From contig DDZS01000047.1 in the NCBI GenBank assembly GCA_002346425.1, forward strand, positions 1-53,290: a DNA stretch of 53,290 nt, read 5' to 3'. Numbering within the stretch: position 1 is the first letter of the stretch; every line of letters starts with the position of its first letter. Source of the DNA: Alphaproteobacteria bacterium UBA3002 (GTDB taxonomy: Bacteria; Pseudomonadota; Alphaproteobacteria; Rickettsiales; UBA3002). The notes beneath the pieces are model-generated. The model had not been told where the DNA came from, made no database searches, and was given only the letters and a program-made list of their open reading frames with translations. Position numbers and translations under genes: made by a program. Below are positions 16,795 to 26,574 of the stretch, piece by piece.

Positions 16795-18269
16795 GCGCCT
16801 ATCAAACGCTGGAAGCGCGCTTCGCACGGCTGGATGCGCTGGAAGGTGCGATGGGCGTCTTGCATTGGGATGCAGAAGTGATGATGCCCTCTGGCAGTAT
16901 GCCGGTGCGGGCGGAGCAGTTAAGCGAACTGGCGCGGCTGGCGCATCAACAGATGACGGCACCGGATATGCTGGAATTACTGACGCAAGCCGAAGAAGAA
17001 ACCGGGCTAGACCCATGGCAACAGGCCAATTTGCGCGAAATGCGCCACCAGTATCTGCATGCCAATGCGGTGCCGGAAACCTTGGTTGCTGCGCTTAGTA
17101 AGGCAACCACGACATGTGAGCATGTCTGGCGCGAGGCGCGCAAAGAACGCGATTATCCCAAATTCGCGGCCTATTTTGCCGAGGTTCTAAAGCTCGTACA
17201 GGAAGCAGCCGCAGCCAAAGCCGATGCGTTTGGGCTAAGTGCCTATGACGCATTGCTCGACAGCTACGATCCGGGAATGCGGATTGCCATTATCCAACAG
17301 TTATTTGCCCCGCTTGAAGCGCAGCTGCCGCAAATGATTCAGCAAGCGGTCGATCAACGCTCTGCTGATAGACCTGAACTGTTAAGCACGTCGGTGCCGA
17401 TTGAAACGCAGACGGCACTCGGGCTGGAATTAATGCAAGCCCTCGGCTTCGATTTTACGCGTGGGCGCATCGATACCAGCGCCCATCCATTTTGCGGCGG
17501 CGTGCCGGGCGACATACGCCTGACCACGCGCTACACCGAAGACGATCCCTTCGAATCGCTCTACGCCGTTTTGCATGAGACCGGTCATGCGCTTTACGAG
17601 AGTGGGCTACCGGAAGCATGGCGGCAACAACCCGTCGGCAAAGCGCGCGGAATGAGCCTGCACGAAAGTCAGTCGCTATTTATCGAAATGCAACTCTGCC
17701 GCGATGCGAGTTTTATTCATTACCTTGCGCCCAAGCTGCGCACGCATTACGGCATTCAGGTCAGCGACGAGGAGATTCTCACCGCGCTGCATCATGTCGA
17801 ACGCAGCCTGATTCGCGTCAATGCCGACGAGCTGACTTATCCGTTGCATATACTGCTGCGCACCAAGCTGGAGCAAGCCCTGCTGGATGGAAGCTTGCCG
17901 ATCGCCGATCTTCCAACGGTGTGGGATGACGAGATGGAGCGCCTGCTCGGTATCCGGCCCGACCATGTCGGCAACGGGTGTTTGCAGGATACACATTGGC
18001 CGGGCGGCGCTATCGGCTATTTCCCAACCTACACGGTGGGCGCGATGATTGCCGCGCAATTAAAGCAAGCATTGGCGCGCGACGTGCCGGACTGGGCAAC
18101 GCAGGCGGCCGCAGGAGAATTTACAGGCATTACTGGCTGGCTGCAAACCCATGTCCATGCCCATGGTAGCCGGTACACGACCCCGGAATTAGTGGAAGCA
18201 GCCACCGGCGCACCGCTCAGTCCCGAGCCATACCTTCAGCATTTACGCGCGCGCTATATCGCGCTATAG
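16791..18269 (+). CDS. M32 family metallocarboxypeptidase (carboxypeptidase Taq)
   Basis: A 492-residue cytoplasmic Zn/Co carboxypeptidase that removes C-terminal residues from peptides with broad specificity. The catalytic HETGH is at about residues 261-265, followed by ALYESGLP and the downstream ESQS glutamate region; an N-terminal LHWD motif and HPFCGG are also family marks. The length matches the M32 family. Four-base overlap with SURF1 puts it in the same transcript, and thrC follows after 7 bp. Its joining to the oxidase operon probably reflects co-transcription rather than a shared function. Confidence 0.95.
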   Translation: MSAYQTLEARFARLDALEGAMGVLHWDAEVMMPSGSMPVRAEQLSELARLAHQQMTAPDMLELLTQAEEETGLDPWQQANLREMRHQYLHANAVPETLVAALSKATTTCEHVWREARKERDYPKFAAYFAEVLKLVQEAAAAKADAFGLSAYDALLDSYDPGMRIAIIQQLFAPLEAQLPQMIQQAVDQRSADRPELLSTSVPIETQTALGLELMQALGFDFTRGRIDTSAHPFCGGVPGDIRLTTRYTEDDPFESLYAVLHETGHALYESGLPEAWRQQPVGKARGMSLHESQSLFIEMQLCRDASFIHYLAPKLRTHYGIQVSDEEILTALHHVERSLIRVNADELTYPLHILLRTKLEQALLDGSLPIADLPTVWDDEMERLLGIRPDHVGNGCLQDTHWPGGAIGYFPTYTVGAMIAAQLKQALARDVPDWATQAAAGEFTGITGWLQTHVHAHGSRYTTPELVEAATGAPLSPEPYLQHLRARYIAL

Positions 18270-18276
18270 AGGCGAT

Positions 18277-19665
18277 ATGCACTATCATTCTACGCGCGGC
18301 CAAGCACCGCAACTTGATTTTGAATCGGCCGTATTAACCGGACTCGCGTCGGATGGCGGATTGTATTTGCCAACCGAAATTCCCAGTTTTTCGATGCCGC
18401 ACATCGCCAACCTGCAATCCCTATCTTATACCGAGTTGGCGTTTGAAATCATGTGGCCCTTCACAGGCGGTATGGTGCCCGAAACCGACTTCAAACAGAT
18501 GATTTCGGAGGCGTATCAACCCTTCCGTCATGCCGCAATTGCGCCGATGAAACAAATTGGTACGGATGAATGGGTGCTGGAATTATTTCACGGACCCACC
18601 TTAGCATTTAAAGATTTTGCGCTCCAATTTTTGGGGCATTTGGTTGATTATTTTCTGAAACGCCGTGATGAGAAAGTAGTGATCCTTGGCGCCACGTCCG
18701 GTGATACCGGTTCGGCGGCGATGGCTGGCTGTCAGGGACGTGAGCGGATGCAAAGCTTCATCTTGTTCCCGCATGGCCGCATTTCTGAAGTGCAGCGCCG
18801 GCAGATGACCACCATTCCGGATGCGAATATTCATGCCGTAGCGCTGGATGGGACATTTGATGACTGCCAGCATATCGTCAAAGCGTTGTTTGCTGATGCT
18901 GAATTTCGCAAAGACCACCATCTGGTCGCCGTCAATTCGATCAACTGGGCACGTATTCTGGCGCAGGTGGTCTATTATTTTTACGCAGCACTGCGCTTGG
19001 GCGCCCCGGCGCGCAAAGTAAGCTTTTCGGTGCCGACTGGTAATTTCGGCGATATCTTTGCGGGCTATATTGCCAAGCGAATGGGCTTACCCATCGACCA
19101 GTTGATTATCGCAACGAACAGCAATGATATTCTGACGCGCTGCTTGAAAGCGGGAGAGTATACCATGACAGGCGTGACTCCGACATTATCGCCAAGTATG
19201 GATATCCAGATTTCCAGCAATTTCGAACGGCTGCTATTCGATCTCTATGAAGGAAATGCCGAAACCATCCATGGCTTGATGCAGGATTTTGGCACCAACA
19301 AAACGATTACCCTCGATCCGCAAGTGTATCGCCGCCTGAAACAGCATTTCGCGGCGGAGCGGGTGGATGATGCAGCCACACAGGCGACCATTCGTGCCGT
19401 GTATGAAGCGACGGGCGAATTGCTTGACCCGCATACCGCGATTGGCGTGAAAGCCGGCCGAGATTGTCGCACCAGCGATGCACCGCTCGTCTGTCTCGCC
19501 ACCGCGCATCCCGCCAAATTTCCGGATGCGGTAGAAGAAGCGTGCGGTATCACACCCGTGCTTCCGGAACATCTGGCCGATCTGCACACCCGCGAAGAGC
19601 GCAGCCTTCATGTTGCCAACGATATCGAAGCCGTCAAAGCCTGTATCGTTGAGCATAAACAGTGA
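18277..19665 (+). CDS. thrC: Threonine synthase
   Basis: PLP enzyme converting O-phosphohomoserine to threonine. The 462-residue protein begins MHYHSTRGQAP and carries the PLP lysine in PTLAFKDFALQ (Lys112), the phosphate-binding GATSGDTGSAA, and the Asn-containing SVPTGNFGD, so it belongs to the longer class of bacterial ThrC. It overlaps the M16 peptidase start by four bases. Together with hom at 3464 it supplies two steps of threonine synthesis; thrB is not visible. Confidence 0.97.
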   Translation: MHYHSTRGQAPQLDFESAVLTGLASDGGLYLPTEIPSFSMPHIANLQSLSYTELAFEIMWPFTGGMVPETDFKQMISEAYQPFRHAAIAPMKQIGTDEWVLELFHGPTLAFKDFALQFLGHLVDYFLKRRDEKVVILGATSGDTGSAAMAGCQGRERMQSFILFPHGRISEVQRRQMTTIPDANIHAVALDGTFDDCQHIVKALFADAEFRKDHHLVAVNSINWARILAQVVYYFYAALRLGAPARKVSFSVPTGNFGDIFAGYIAKRMGLPIDQLIIATNSNDILTRCLKAGEYTMTGVTPTLSPSMDIQISSNFERLLFDLYEGNAETIHGLMQDFGTNKTITLDPQVYRRLKQHFAAERVDDAATQATIRAVYEATGELLDPHTAIGVKAGRDCRTSDAPLVCLATAHPAKFPDAVEEACGITPVLPEHLADLHTREERSLHVANDIEAVKACIVEHKQ

Positions 19666-20906
19666 GCTATCAGCTAACGACCACACCAGAAGGCTTGCGT
19701 ATTGCGACGCTGGCATTGCCGCATGCGGAAAGCGTGTCAATCGCAATCACCGTTGATGTCGGTGCGCGGTGGGAAGAGCCGGGCCAGCACGGCATCTCGC
19801 ATCTGTTAGAACATATGGCCTTCAAGGGCACCGCCACGCATAGCGCGCAAGCGATTGCCGAAGCCTTTGACGCCATCGGCGCGCATTTTAATGCTTATAC
19901 CAGCCATGAACATACGGTCTATCACGTGAAATTGCTCAAAGAAGACTGGCCACTCGCAGTAGAGCTGCTGTCTGATATCTTGCAGCATTCGCTCTATGCC
20001 GAAGACGAATTAGAGCGCGAGCAGCATGTGATTTTGCAGGAACTGGCGATGGTCAATGATACGCCGGATGAAGTCGTGTTCGACCTGTTTCAGCAAGGCG
20101 CGTTTGGCACAGAACAGGCATTAGGCCGCACGATCATCGGGTCGAAACGCACGATCCTCGGTCAACGTCGGCAAGATATTCTCGACTGGGTAGAGCAGCA
20201 TTATCAGCCGCGGCGCATGGTGATTACAGCAGCAGGGGCGGTCACGCATGAAGCGTTTGTAGAGGCCCTTACCTCACAATTGAAACTACCCGATACCACC
20301 GCTCCGACCATGCCACTTGCGCGTTACACCGGCGGCAAAGAATTGCGCGAGGACGATTTTGAACAATTGCATCTGATGCTGGGCGTTGAAGGCGTCGTGC
20401 TGGAAGACGAGGATTTTTACACTATGCAATGCCTGACCTCGCTTTTAGGCGGCGGCACATCCTCGCGCCTGTTTCAAGAAGTGCGCGAGAAGCGTGGGCT
20501 GGCCTATAGTATCCATGCAATGGCCGCCTCCTACATCGATACGGGCGTGTTTATGGTTTCCGCAGCGACCGCTCCGGAAGATGTCGAGACCTTGATTCCG
20601 GTGATTCTGCAAGAATTGCAGCAAGTGCGTGAAGGGGTGAGTGCCGATGAACTCGCACGTGCCAAACGCCAGCATATTGCCAGTTTGCGGTTGGGATTTG
20701 AAAACACGCTTGGCGTGGCTGAATGGCTAGGCCGCGACCTGACCTACTTCAATAGTTTCCGGCCTATCGAGACACAAACCGAAGCCTATGAAGCAGTAAC
20801 GTTAGAAGCGATTCAGGCCTTGGCAAAGCGCTTATTTTCGCAACCGAATTGGACGGTTTCAGCTCTCGGCCCGGGCGCAGAACGCGCAGGCGCCCTCGTT
20901 TCTTAA
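19662..20906 (+). CDS. M16 family zinc peptidase (mitochondrial processing peptidase-like)
   Basis: A 414-residue insulinase-type metallopeptidase related to the beta subunit of mitochondrial processing peptidase. The inverted zinc motif HLLEH is at 47-51 and the downstream glutamate segment near 127 (REQHVILQE) is present, so it should be catalytically active. It shares the C-terminal M16 domain with GGGTSSRLFQEVREKRGLAY. In alphaproteobacteria it commonly follows thrC, as here. It ends tail to tail with the transporter gene; the two stop codons overlap by two bases at 20904-20905. Confidence 0.95.
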   Translation: MSYQLTTTPEGLRIATLALPHAESVSIAITVDVGARWEEPGQHGISHLLEHMAFKGTATHSAQAIAEAFDAIGAHFNAYTSHEHTVYHVKLLKEDWPLAVELLSDILQHSLYAEDELEREQHVILQELAMVNDTPDEVVFDLFQQGAFGTEQALGRTIIGSKRTILGQRRQDILDWVEQHYQPRRMVITAAGAVTHEAFVEALTSQLKLPDTTAPTMPLARYTGGKELREDDFEQLHLMLGVEGVVLEDEDFYTMQCLTSLLGGGTSSRLFQEVREKRGLAYSIHAMAASYIDTGVFMVSAATAPEDVETLIPVILQELQQVREGVSADELARAKRQHIASLRLGFENTLGVAEWLGRDLTYFNSFRPIETQTEAYEAVTLEAIQALAKRLFSQPNWTVSALGPGAERAGALVS

Positions 20907-21805
20907 GACATGCTTTCAGCGGCTTGGGCGTCGGCCATCACTTCGCGCGCGCTGCGGCTGGCGTAATAGCCATTTGCCATGGTCGCGGCAATAATCACCA
21001 CCGAACCAACGATTGTCCATTCATCGATCACTTCGCCGTAAAACAGATAGGCGATAATGGAGACAAAGACCAATTGCGCGAAGTTAAGCGGCAAAAGCGT
21101 CATAAAGGTTGCGCGTGCAAAAGCAGCAGCGATAGCGATTTGCAGGGTGACAGCAATCAGCCCGATCGCGATAAACCATACCGTATCTTCGGGGCGTGGC
21201 GTAACCCAATTGGTTAGCGCGAAGGGCAGCGCAATCAATGTCGTCATCGAAAGCATGTAAAATGCCACGCGGTCGCTGGGTTCTGTCGCGGTCAAATCTT
21301 TAATAACAGCGCCACAGCCCGCAAAGCCAGCAGCCGCAAGCAATGCAAACAAGATGCCGATGTTAAAGGTAGCAAAATCGGGGCGGGTAATAATCAAAAC
21401 GCCAACGAATCCAGCGGCAATTGTCGCAAAGGTTATCATCCGGCCTTTTTCTTTTAAGAAAAGCATGGCGATGACAGTACCAAAAATCGGCGTCATGAAT
21501 AACAAAGCGGTATGCATGGGTAACGGGATAAGCGATAGCGCGTAGAACGAACTGGAAAAGGAGACGAATTCTAATACGGCACGAAAGCTATACATTCTCA
21601 TGCGTGTGGTTTTTAATTTCTGCGTGCCGCCTTTGATGAGCCAAGGCAAAAAGCATAGCAATGCCACCAAATTAAAAAGAAAGACAATTTGAAACACATG
21701 ATAATGCGATCCGATATGCCGCACGATTCCGATCACGCAGGCATTGCCCAGCATGACATACAAAAAATACAGCACGCCTTGCATGCTTGTCGATAATCTA
21801 GCCAT
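20903..21805 (-). CDS. EamA/DMT superfamily transporter
   Basis: A 300-residue inner-membrane protein with about ten hydrophobic helices in two EamA repeats, of the drug/metabolite transporter type. The substrate cannot be named; alphaproteobacterial relatives include amino acid, nucleotide-derivative and S-adenosylmethionine carriers. Its start codon overlaps the nadK stop by one base (TAATG on the minus strand), so the two form an operon. Confidence 0.9.
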   Translation of the reverse strand: MARLSTSMQGVLYFLYVMLGNACVIGIVRHIGSHYHVFQIVFLFNLVALLCFLPWLIKGGTQKLKTTRMRMYSFRAVLEFVSFSSSFYALSLIPLPMHTALLFMTPIFGTVIAMLFLKEKGRMITFATIAAGFVGVLIITRPDFATFNIGILFALLAAAGFAGCGAVIKDLTATEPSDRVAFYMLSMTTLIALPFALTNWVTPRPEDTVWFIAIGLIAVTLQIAIAAAFARATFMTLLPLNFAQLVFVSIIAYLFYGEVIDEWTIVGSVVIIAATMANGYYASRSAREVMADAQAAESMS

Positions 21806-22587
21806 TAGTAAACGAATTGCTCCTTAAGAATGCGTTCTTCGAGATTATGTTCCGGATCGAAGAGTAGGGTGAGTTTAATGCTGGTGTCGACATTGATGTG
21901 AACACTCGCAACATCGCGGATTTCAGTAAAATCAGCCACCGCGCTGACGGGGCGTTTTTCCGGCTCCAGAATTTCGAAGACGATACTCGCGTCCTGATGC
22001 ACTTGCGCGCCGCGCCAGCGCCGGGGGCGGAATGGGCCTATGGGTGTCATAGCAAGCAGATTGCCGTTCAATGGGATAATAGGCCCGCCCACGGAAAAAT
22101 TATACGCTGTACTGCCCGCTGGCGTGGCGACCAGAATTCCATCGGCTACCAATTCTTCCAGCCGTACGACATGGTCGATGCTAACACGGATTTTGGCGGC
22201 CTGACGCGATTCACGGAATAGCGAGACTTCATTGATCGCAAGCTGGTGCTTTTCTTTTCCATCCACCGTGCGGGTATACATCGACAACGGGTACAAGGTT
22301 GATGGACGCGCATTGACGATGCGCTCGATCAGATTGTCGGTGCGAAATTCGTTGAGCAAAAACCCGACTGTGCCGCAATTCATGCCGTAGACCGGTATAT
22401 GGCGGTGCATGTATTTATGTAGGGTTTCCAGAATAAAACCATCGCCGCCGAGGCAAACGATAACATCGGCCTTGCCCCGCTTCTTTTTCAGATCGACGAA
22501 TTCCATTTGTTTGGCCAGCGCCTCATACGCGGTTTGCGCTTTTTTCGAGTCGTCGGCAATGCAGGCGATCTTTAACTTTTCAACCAT
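21805..22587 (-). CDS. nadK: NAD kinase
   Basis: Phosphorylates NAD to NADP using ATP. The ATP-binding GGDG motif (47-50), NCGTVGFLLNEF and the C-terminal ATPAGSTAYNFSVGGP are all present. I start at the ATG giving MVEKLKIACIADD (260 residues); an upstream in-frame ATG would add 14 residues that look non-homologous and would overlap the divergent hpnC start. The two start codons are only 24 bp apart. Confidence 0.95.
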   Translation of the reverse strand: MVEKLKIACIADDSKKAQTAYEALAKQMEFVDLKKKRGKADVIVCLGGDGFILETLHKYMHRHIPVYGMNCGTVGFLLNEFRTDNLIERIVNARPSTLYPLSMYTRTVDGKEKHQLAINEVSLFRESRQAAKIRVSIDHVVRLEELVADGILVATPAGSTAYNFSVGGPIIPLNGNLLAMTPIGPFRPRRWRGAQVHQDASIVFEILEPEKRPVSAVADFTEIRDVASVHINVDTSIKLTLLFDPEHNLEERILKEQFVY

Positions 22588-22611
22588 AGGAAAAGCTTGT
22601 AGCAGGTTAAT

Positions 22612-23448
22612 ATGCAAATACAACATCAAGCCGCTGCGAAGTCAGAGAATTTTCCCGTAGCGTCTCTGGCCTTGCCAAAACGCGCGCGACGCCCCATCGC
22701 GCTTTTTTACGATTATGTCCGCGGTGCGGACCAGATTGCCGATGACCCGAATGCTTTTTGCGAACACAAATGGGAGGCGCTAGAAGCCCTTCGCCATGCA
22801 ACGGATGATGGAAAGGTTACGGACGCTCCCGACTGGGCGCAGCCCTATATCCTTGCGGTAAATCACAATGAATTCCCCGCTGAATATGGCGCGGCATTGC
22901 TGCAAGCCTTCCAGCAGGATACCTATCAATCAAGGTATCCGGATTGGGACGCGTTGCTGTATTATTGTAGCTTATCTGCGAATCCGGTGGGTCGGTTTAT
23001 GCTGGAGGTATGTGGCGAACACCATGCCGATCTGGTGGCGTCGGATGCCATTTGCACTGTGTTACAACTTTTAAATCATGCCCAAGATATTCGACCCGAT
23101 TACCTTAGCTTGAATCGTATCTATCTGCCGCAGCACTGGATGCAGCACCATGGCGCGACAGATGAAATGTGCGCTGGCCCAGAACTTACCCCGGAATTGC
23201 GCGCTGTGGTCGACACGATGCTTCAGCAATGCGGCAGGCTACTGAATGCGGGAAGGGCACTCATGCCAAGCCTGCAACAGCGACGCGTGCGGATAGAAAT
23301 TCGCTGGATCTGGTGGATCGCCTATTACCTGCTGCACGCGTTGCGCGAACGCGATATGTTGGCCAATCGAGTGACACTATCGCGTGGGACATATCTCCTG
23401 GCAGGATGGCATGCAGTGACGGGAAAGGCATTGCCCGATGCAGCCTGA
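22612..23448 (+). CDS. hpnC: Squalene synthase-like protein HpnC
   Basis: Member of the squalene/phytoene synthase family; in the three-enzyme bacterial route HpnC converts presqualene diphosphate to hydroxysqualene for hopanoid synthesis. The 278-residue protein has the ENFPVASL N-terminus typical of HpnC, a first Asp-rich region YDYVRGADQIADD (Asp40, 44, 45) and a second QDIRPD motif (158-163) followed by NRIYLP. It overlaps hpnD by 11 bp. HpnE, the third enzyme, and squalene-hopene cyclase are not in the window. Confidence 0.93.
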   Translation: MQIQHQAAAKSENFPVASLALPKRARRPIALFYDYVRGADQIADDPNAFCEHKWEALEALRHATDDGKVTDAPDWAQPYILAVNHNEFPAEYGAALLQAFQQDTYQSRYPDWDALLYYCSLSANPVGRFMLEVCGEHHADLVASDAICTVLQLLNHAQDIRPDYLSLNRIYLPQHWMQHHGATDEMCAGPELTPELRAVVDTMLQQCGRLLNAGRALMPSLQQRRVRIEIRWIWWIAYYLLHALRERDMLANRVTLSRGTYLLAGWHAVTGKALPDAA

Positions 23449-24274
23449 AGCGCAAAGCAGCTTTGCGCTTGGCATGCGCATGTTATCGCGGGAGCGTCGC
23501 AGGTCGTTACATGCAGTCTACCGTTTTTGCCATACTGTCGACGCGTTAGCAGATGAGACAGAGCGCGAAATAGCGTTAGATGAACTGGAAGCATGGCGAC
23601 AACGCCTCGAACGTTTTTACGCAGGCGACACGAATGCGTTACCCTCGGAATTGGCTACAGCGATTACACAATATGATTTAGAGAAACGGTATTTTCTTGG
23701 CATGCTGGAAGGGATGCGCATGGATGTGGCAGGTGAGATGTTGCGCCCCACCCAAGTCTTGCTGGAACGCTACTGTTACAACGTAGCGGGCTGTGCGGGT
23801 TTGCTCTCACTGCCCATTTTCGGGTGTCAGCATCCCGCGAGTGTGGAAATAGCCAAAGCGCTGGGGCAAGGGTTGCAGCATATCAATATCTGGCGCGATA
23901 TAGAGGAAGATGCTACACGCGGGCGCATCTATCTGCCGAAAGAATGGCTGGAAAAGGCGGGTTACGGGAATATCGCGCCGGAAGAGGTATTGCGCGAGGC
24001 TGCGGTGCTTCGTCACGCGTGCTTGCCCTACATGCAGGCAAGTATCGCAACCCAGTTACGGAAAGCAAAAGATCATATTTCACGCCAAGATGCGTGGGCG
24101 CTATTTCCAGCTTATTTGATGTGGTTTCGCTATGAGATCATGTGGGAGCGCATGCTGCGCCATCAATCTTCGCGTAAACGGAAACGGGATATACCCTTGA
24201 TACTGTTGCGCGCAATGCGCTTAGCACTGAAGAAGCAGATTAACGGCGTGCCGCGTTACGGACCAGCGCAATAA
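23438..24274 (+). CDS. hpnD: Presqualene diphosphate synthase HpnD
   Basis: Condenses two farnesyl diphosphates to presqualene diphosphate, the first committed step towards squalene and hopanoids. The 278-residue protein has DALADE (35-40) and NIWRDIEEDATRGRIYLP with the RDxxED motif at 153-158, both metal-diphosphate sites. The motif GMRMDVAGEM near 92-101 is also a family mark. Its last 35 bases are antisense to the 3' end of the DUF2336 gene. hpnE would be expected next but is displaced, so the hopanoid genes are split in this genome. Confidence 0.94.
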   Translation: MQPEAQSSFALGMRMLSRERRRSLHAVYRFCHTVDALADETEREIALDELEAWRQRLERFYAGDTNALPSELATAITQYDLEKRYFLGMLEGMRMDVAGEMLRPTQVLLERYCYNVAGCAGLLSLPIFGCQHPASVEIAKALGQGLQHINIWRDIEEDATRGRIYLPKEWLEKAGYGNIAPEEVLREAAVLRHACLPYMQASIATQLRKAKDHISRQDAWALFPAYLMWFRYEIMWERMLRHQSSRKRKRDIPLILLRAMRLALKKQINGVPRYGPAQ

Positions 24275-25367
24275 CATACGACAAGTTATCGATTTCGCTG
24301 CTTTCGCTACGACCAACCAGCTCGGTTATCACATGGTCGCTATATCCGGGTGTGCCGGGTTTATAATCTTCCAATTCACGCATATCGATCACAATATCCA
24401 GAAGCAGCCGAATGGCGGCATACATGCTATCCGGTAGATCGGTTTTCGCATAAAGCGCCTCAAACCCTTTTTTACCCGGATCTTCTACCAAACGTTTGGC
24501 ATTGGATTTTGGAATGCCAGCCAGTCGCGCCAATGCGATAGAGAAGAAGCTCAGATATCCGCGGCAGAGCGCCGAAAAAACGATAGAAACACTCAAACTG
24601 CCTTGCTTGGCCATATTGTTGACCAGTGCTTCGACATCTTCTTCACTGCTCTGCCAATTGATCAAATCAAGGGTCAGTGTCTCTTTTAGCTGTTGCGTCA
24701 CTTTTTCGAGGCTTTCGCCATACCGTTCGTGCAGAAGATGCGTGAGTCGGTCGGACACATGCTGAATCAGAATGGCCGCCACGCTGACCGGTAGCTCCGT
24801 GCGCTCGACCATCCGCTGCTGAATGTCTTCATGATCGGAGAATTGTTCGATGATTTTATTGTAATTATTTTCACTGATTTGCGCAGATTGATTTTCCAAC
24901 AAGGTCGAAACCACTTGCGGGTAACTGGTTTCGACCAAAGCGGTCGAGACGCGATTCGACACATTGGGACGACGCGCGACCGCCGAGAGTTTCGAGGTAT
25001 CACGGCTGGATTCGACGATGCGAATCAAATCCGCATCGCTAAGCACCAGCGAAGATTCTAACAATGGGATGGAAACCGGTGGTTCATCATTGACCAATCC
25101 TATGATCACATCTCGTGGGACATCCGGATTGTCTTTCAATGCCAGCGCCAGATTTTCGCGTACTTTGCGTTCGGCATCACGCATAAGTAAACGAAAAATC
25201 TGTTCCGCATACATCCGCTCGTGATCGTTGAGTTCGTCTTCATTATAGAAGCCAGAAATTTTTTCCAACAGATCGACACGGGTATCCGCTGAGTCCTCAC
25301 GCAGCAGGCGATCGATATCTTCCTGCGTGAGCATACTGGTTTTTGTGCTAGTGGACGGTAGGGGCAT
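24240..25367 (-). CDS. DUF2336 domain protein, copy 1
   Basis: A largely helical protein (375 residues from the longest start) of the DUF2336 family, widespread in Rhodospirillales and Rhizobiales and of unknown function. Short degenerate repeats resembling HEAT units are visible, such as RKVRENLALALKDNPDVPRDVI followed by VSIPLLESSLVLSDADLI. It is a clear paralogue of the next gene, matching it segment by segment. An internal ATG at 25334 (MLTQEDIDRLLRE) aligns with the paralogue's N-terminus and avoids the 20-bp overlap, and may be the true start. The 3' end overlaps hpnD by 35 bp in convergent orientation. Confidence 0.85.
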   Translation of the reverse strand: MPLPSTSTKTSMLTQEDIDRLLREDSADTRVDLLEKISGFYNEDELNDHERMYAEQIFRLLMRDAERKVRENLALALKDNPDVPRDVIIGLVNDEPPVSIPLLESSLVLSDADLIRIVESSRDTSKLSAVARRPNVSNRVSTALVETSYPQVVSTLLENQSAQISENNYNKIIEQFSDHEDIQQRMVERTELPVSVAAILIQHVSDRLTHLLHERYGESLEKVTQQLKETLTLDLINWQSSEEDVEALVNNMAKQGSLSVSIVFSALCRGYLSFFSIALARLAGIPKSNAKRLVEDPGKKGFEALYAKTDLPDSMYAAIRLLLDIVIDMRELEDYKPGTPGYSDHVITELVGRSESSEIDNLSYVIALVRNAARR

Positions 25368-26466
25368 CCTGAATCGTCTTCCGTAAAATGGTCATGATAT
25401 AGGTCATGTGCTGGACATTTTGGTCATATTGCTGGGCGACGATGCGTTGCATCAAACGTTGGGTAAAATGGTCGTAGTAATAGCGCCCGAATTCACTTTC
25501 TTCGAGTGCGCATTTATAAAGCACAAAGATGGCTTCGCAAAAATCTTCCGGCATTTCGGCGCGCTTATAACAGGTCATAAAGCCACGATTTCCGGGATCG
25601 AGCATCAATAGTTTCGCATTATGCGTACTGATTCCCGCGCGACGGGCGAGGGCAGCATGGAAAAAACGTAAGTCGCCAATACAGAGGGAGCGAATTAACA
25701 CCGAATCGGTCAGGCGTTTTTGGGTATGCATTTCGTTGACCAAGCGCTGAATGTCCTGACCCGACATCCAAGGCGTGATAAATTTCATCAGCGAGACTTC
25801 TCGGGCACTGTTGGTCAGGTCTTCCGCTAAATGCACCGACAGTTCAAACCGCTGGGAAAGTTGGCGTTGCAGGTCGGACGATACCATCGTGAATAACTTT
25901 TCCGCGATGGTGGACGGCAGTGCCGCGCGGTGAACCATGAGGGATAACACCCCTTCATCTTGCGCATATTCCTCCAGCAAATACTGCATCGCATTCATAT
26001 CGAGCCGTGCTTGCTGGTTGTTCAGTACTGCTTTCGTCACTTCTAATTCGCCGGTTTCGATCAACGCTTGCGACACTCGGTCTGACAGCGTATCGCGACG
26101 GGAAATCGCGAGCAATTTCATTAAGCTACGCGTAGCATGAATGATGTCGATTAAATCCTGATCACTTAGCAAAGAGGAATAGCGCAAGATTGGCTCGGCA
26201 ATCTGTTCGGAATCATTGGCGAGCTTTAAAATGACTTCACGCGGGACGTCCGCATTATAACATATTTGCTGTGCCAGAGTTTGGCGTACGCGGTGCGATG
26301 CATCTTTCGCCAGTAATTTGATAATTTCTTCGGCTAGCAGGACTTCGCGTTCGCTGAACTCGCCAGAATTATACGCATCACACAGGCGCGCGCAAATGTC
26401 GCTGCGTATCGCGGCCGACGGTTCTTGCGTCAAGGCGCGAATATCATCTTGATTTAATTGCATCAT
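25348..26466 (-). CDS. DUF2336 domain protein, copy 2
   Basis: A 372-residue paralogue of the gene at 24240 and the promoter-proximal member of the pair. It begins MMQLNQDDIRAL and contains the same helical repeat pattern (HRVRQTLAQQICYNADVPRE, then AEPILRYSSLLSDQDLI) and the same ARRAGISTHNAKLLM segment near residue 275. No catalytic motif is visible. The two genes arose by tandem duplication. DUF2336 function is unknown; helical-repeat proteins usually bind other proteins. The upstream 108 bp separate it from the divergent hisE. Confidence 0.86.
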   Translation of the reverse strand: MMQLNQDDIRALTQEPSAAIRSDICARLCDAYNSGEFSEREVLLAEEIIKLLAKDASHRVRQTLAQQICYNADVPREVILKLANDSEQIAEPILRYSSLLSDQDLIDIIHATRSLMKLLAISRRDTLSDRVSQALIETGELEVTKAVLNNQQARLDMNAMQYLLEEYAQDEGVLSLMVHRAALPSTIAEKLFTMVSSDLQRQLSQRFELSVHLAEDLTNSAREVSLMKFITPWMSGQDIQRLVNEMHTQKRLTDSVLIRSLCIGDLRFFHAALARRAGISTHNAKLLMLDPGNRGFMTCYKRAEMPEDFCEAIFVLYKCALEESEFGRYYYDHFTQRLMQRIVAQQYDQNVQHMTYIMTILRKTIQDAPTVH

Positions 26467-26574
26467 GCCTGCCTACTATTTCATGGATGTATTCGGATAA
26501 CAGCAAGAAATTGCATTTTACCCTAAACTCCCTATTATTTTACGAGTAGTTTAACAAATCTGCGAGCCAAAACC

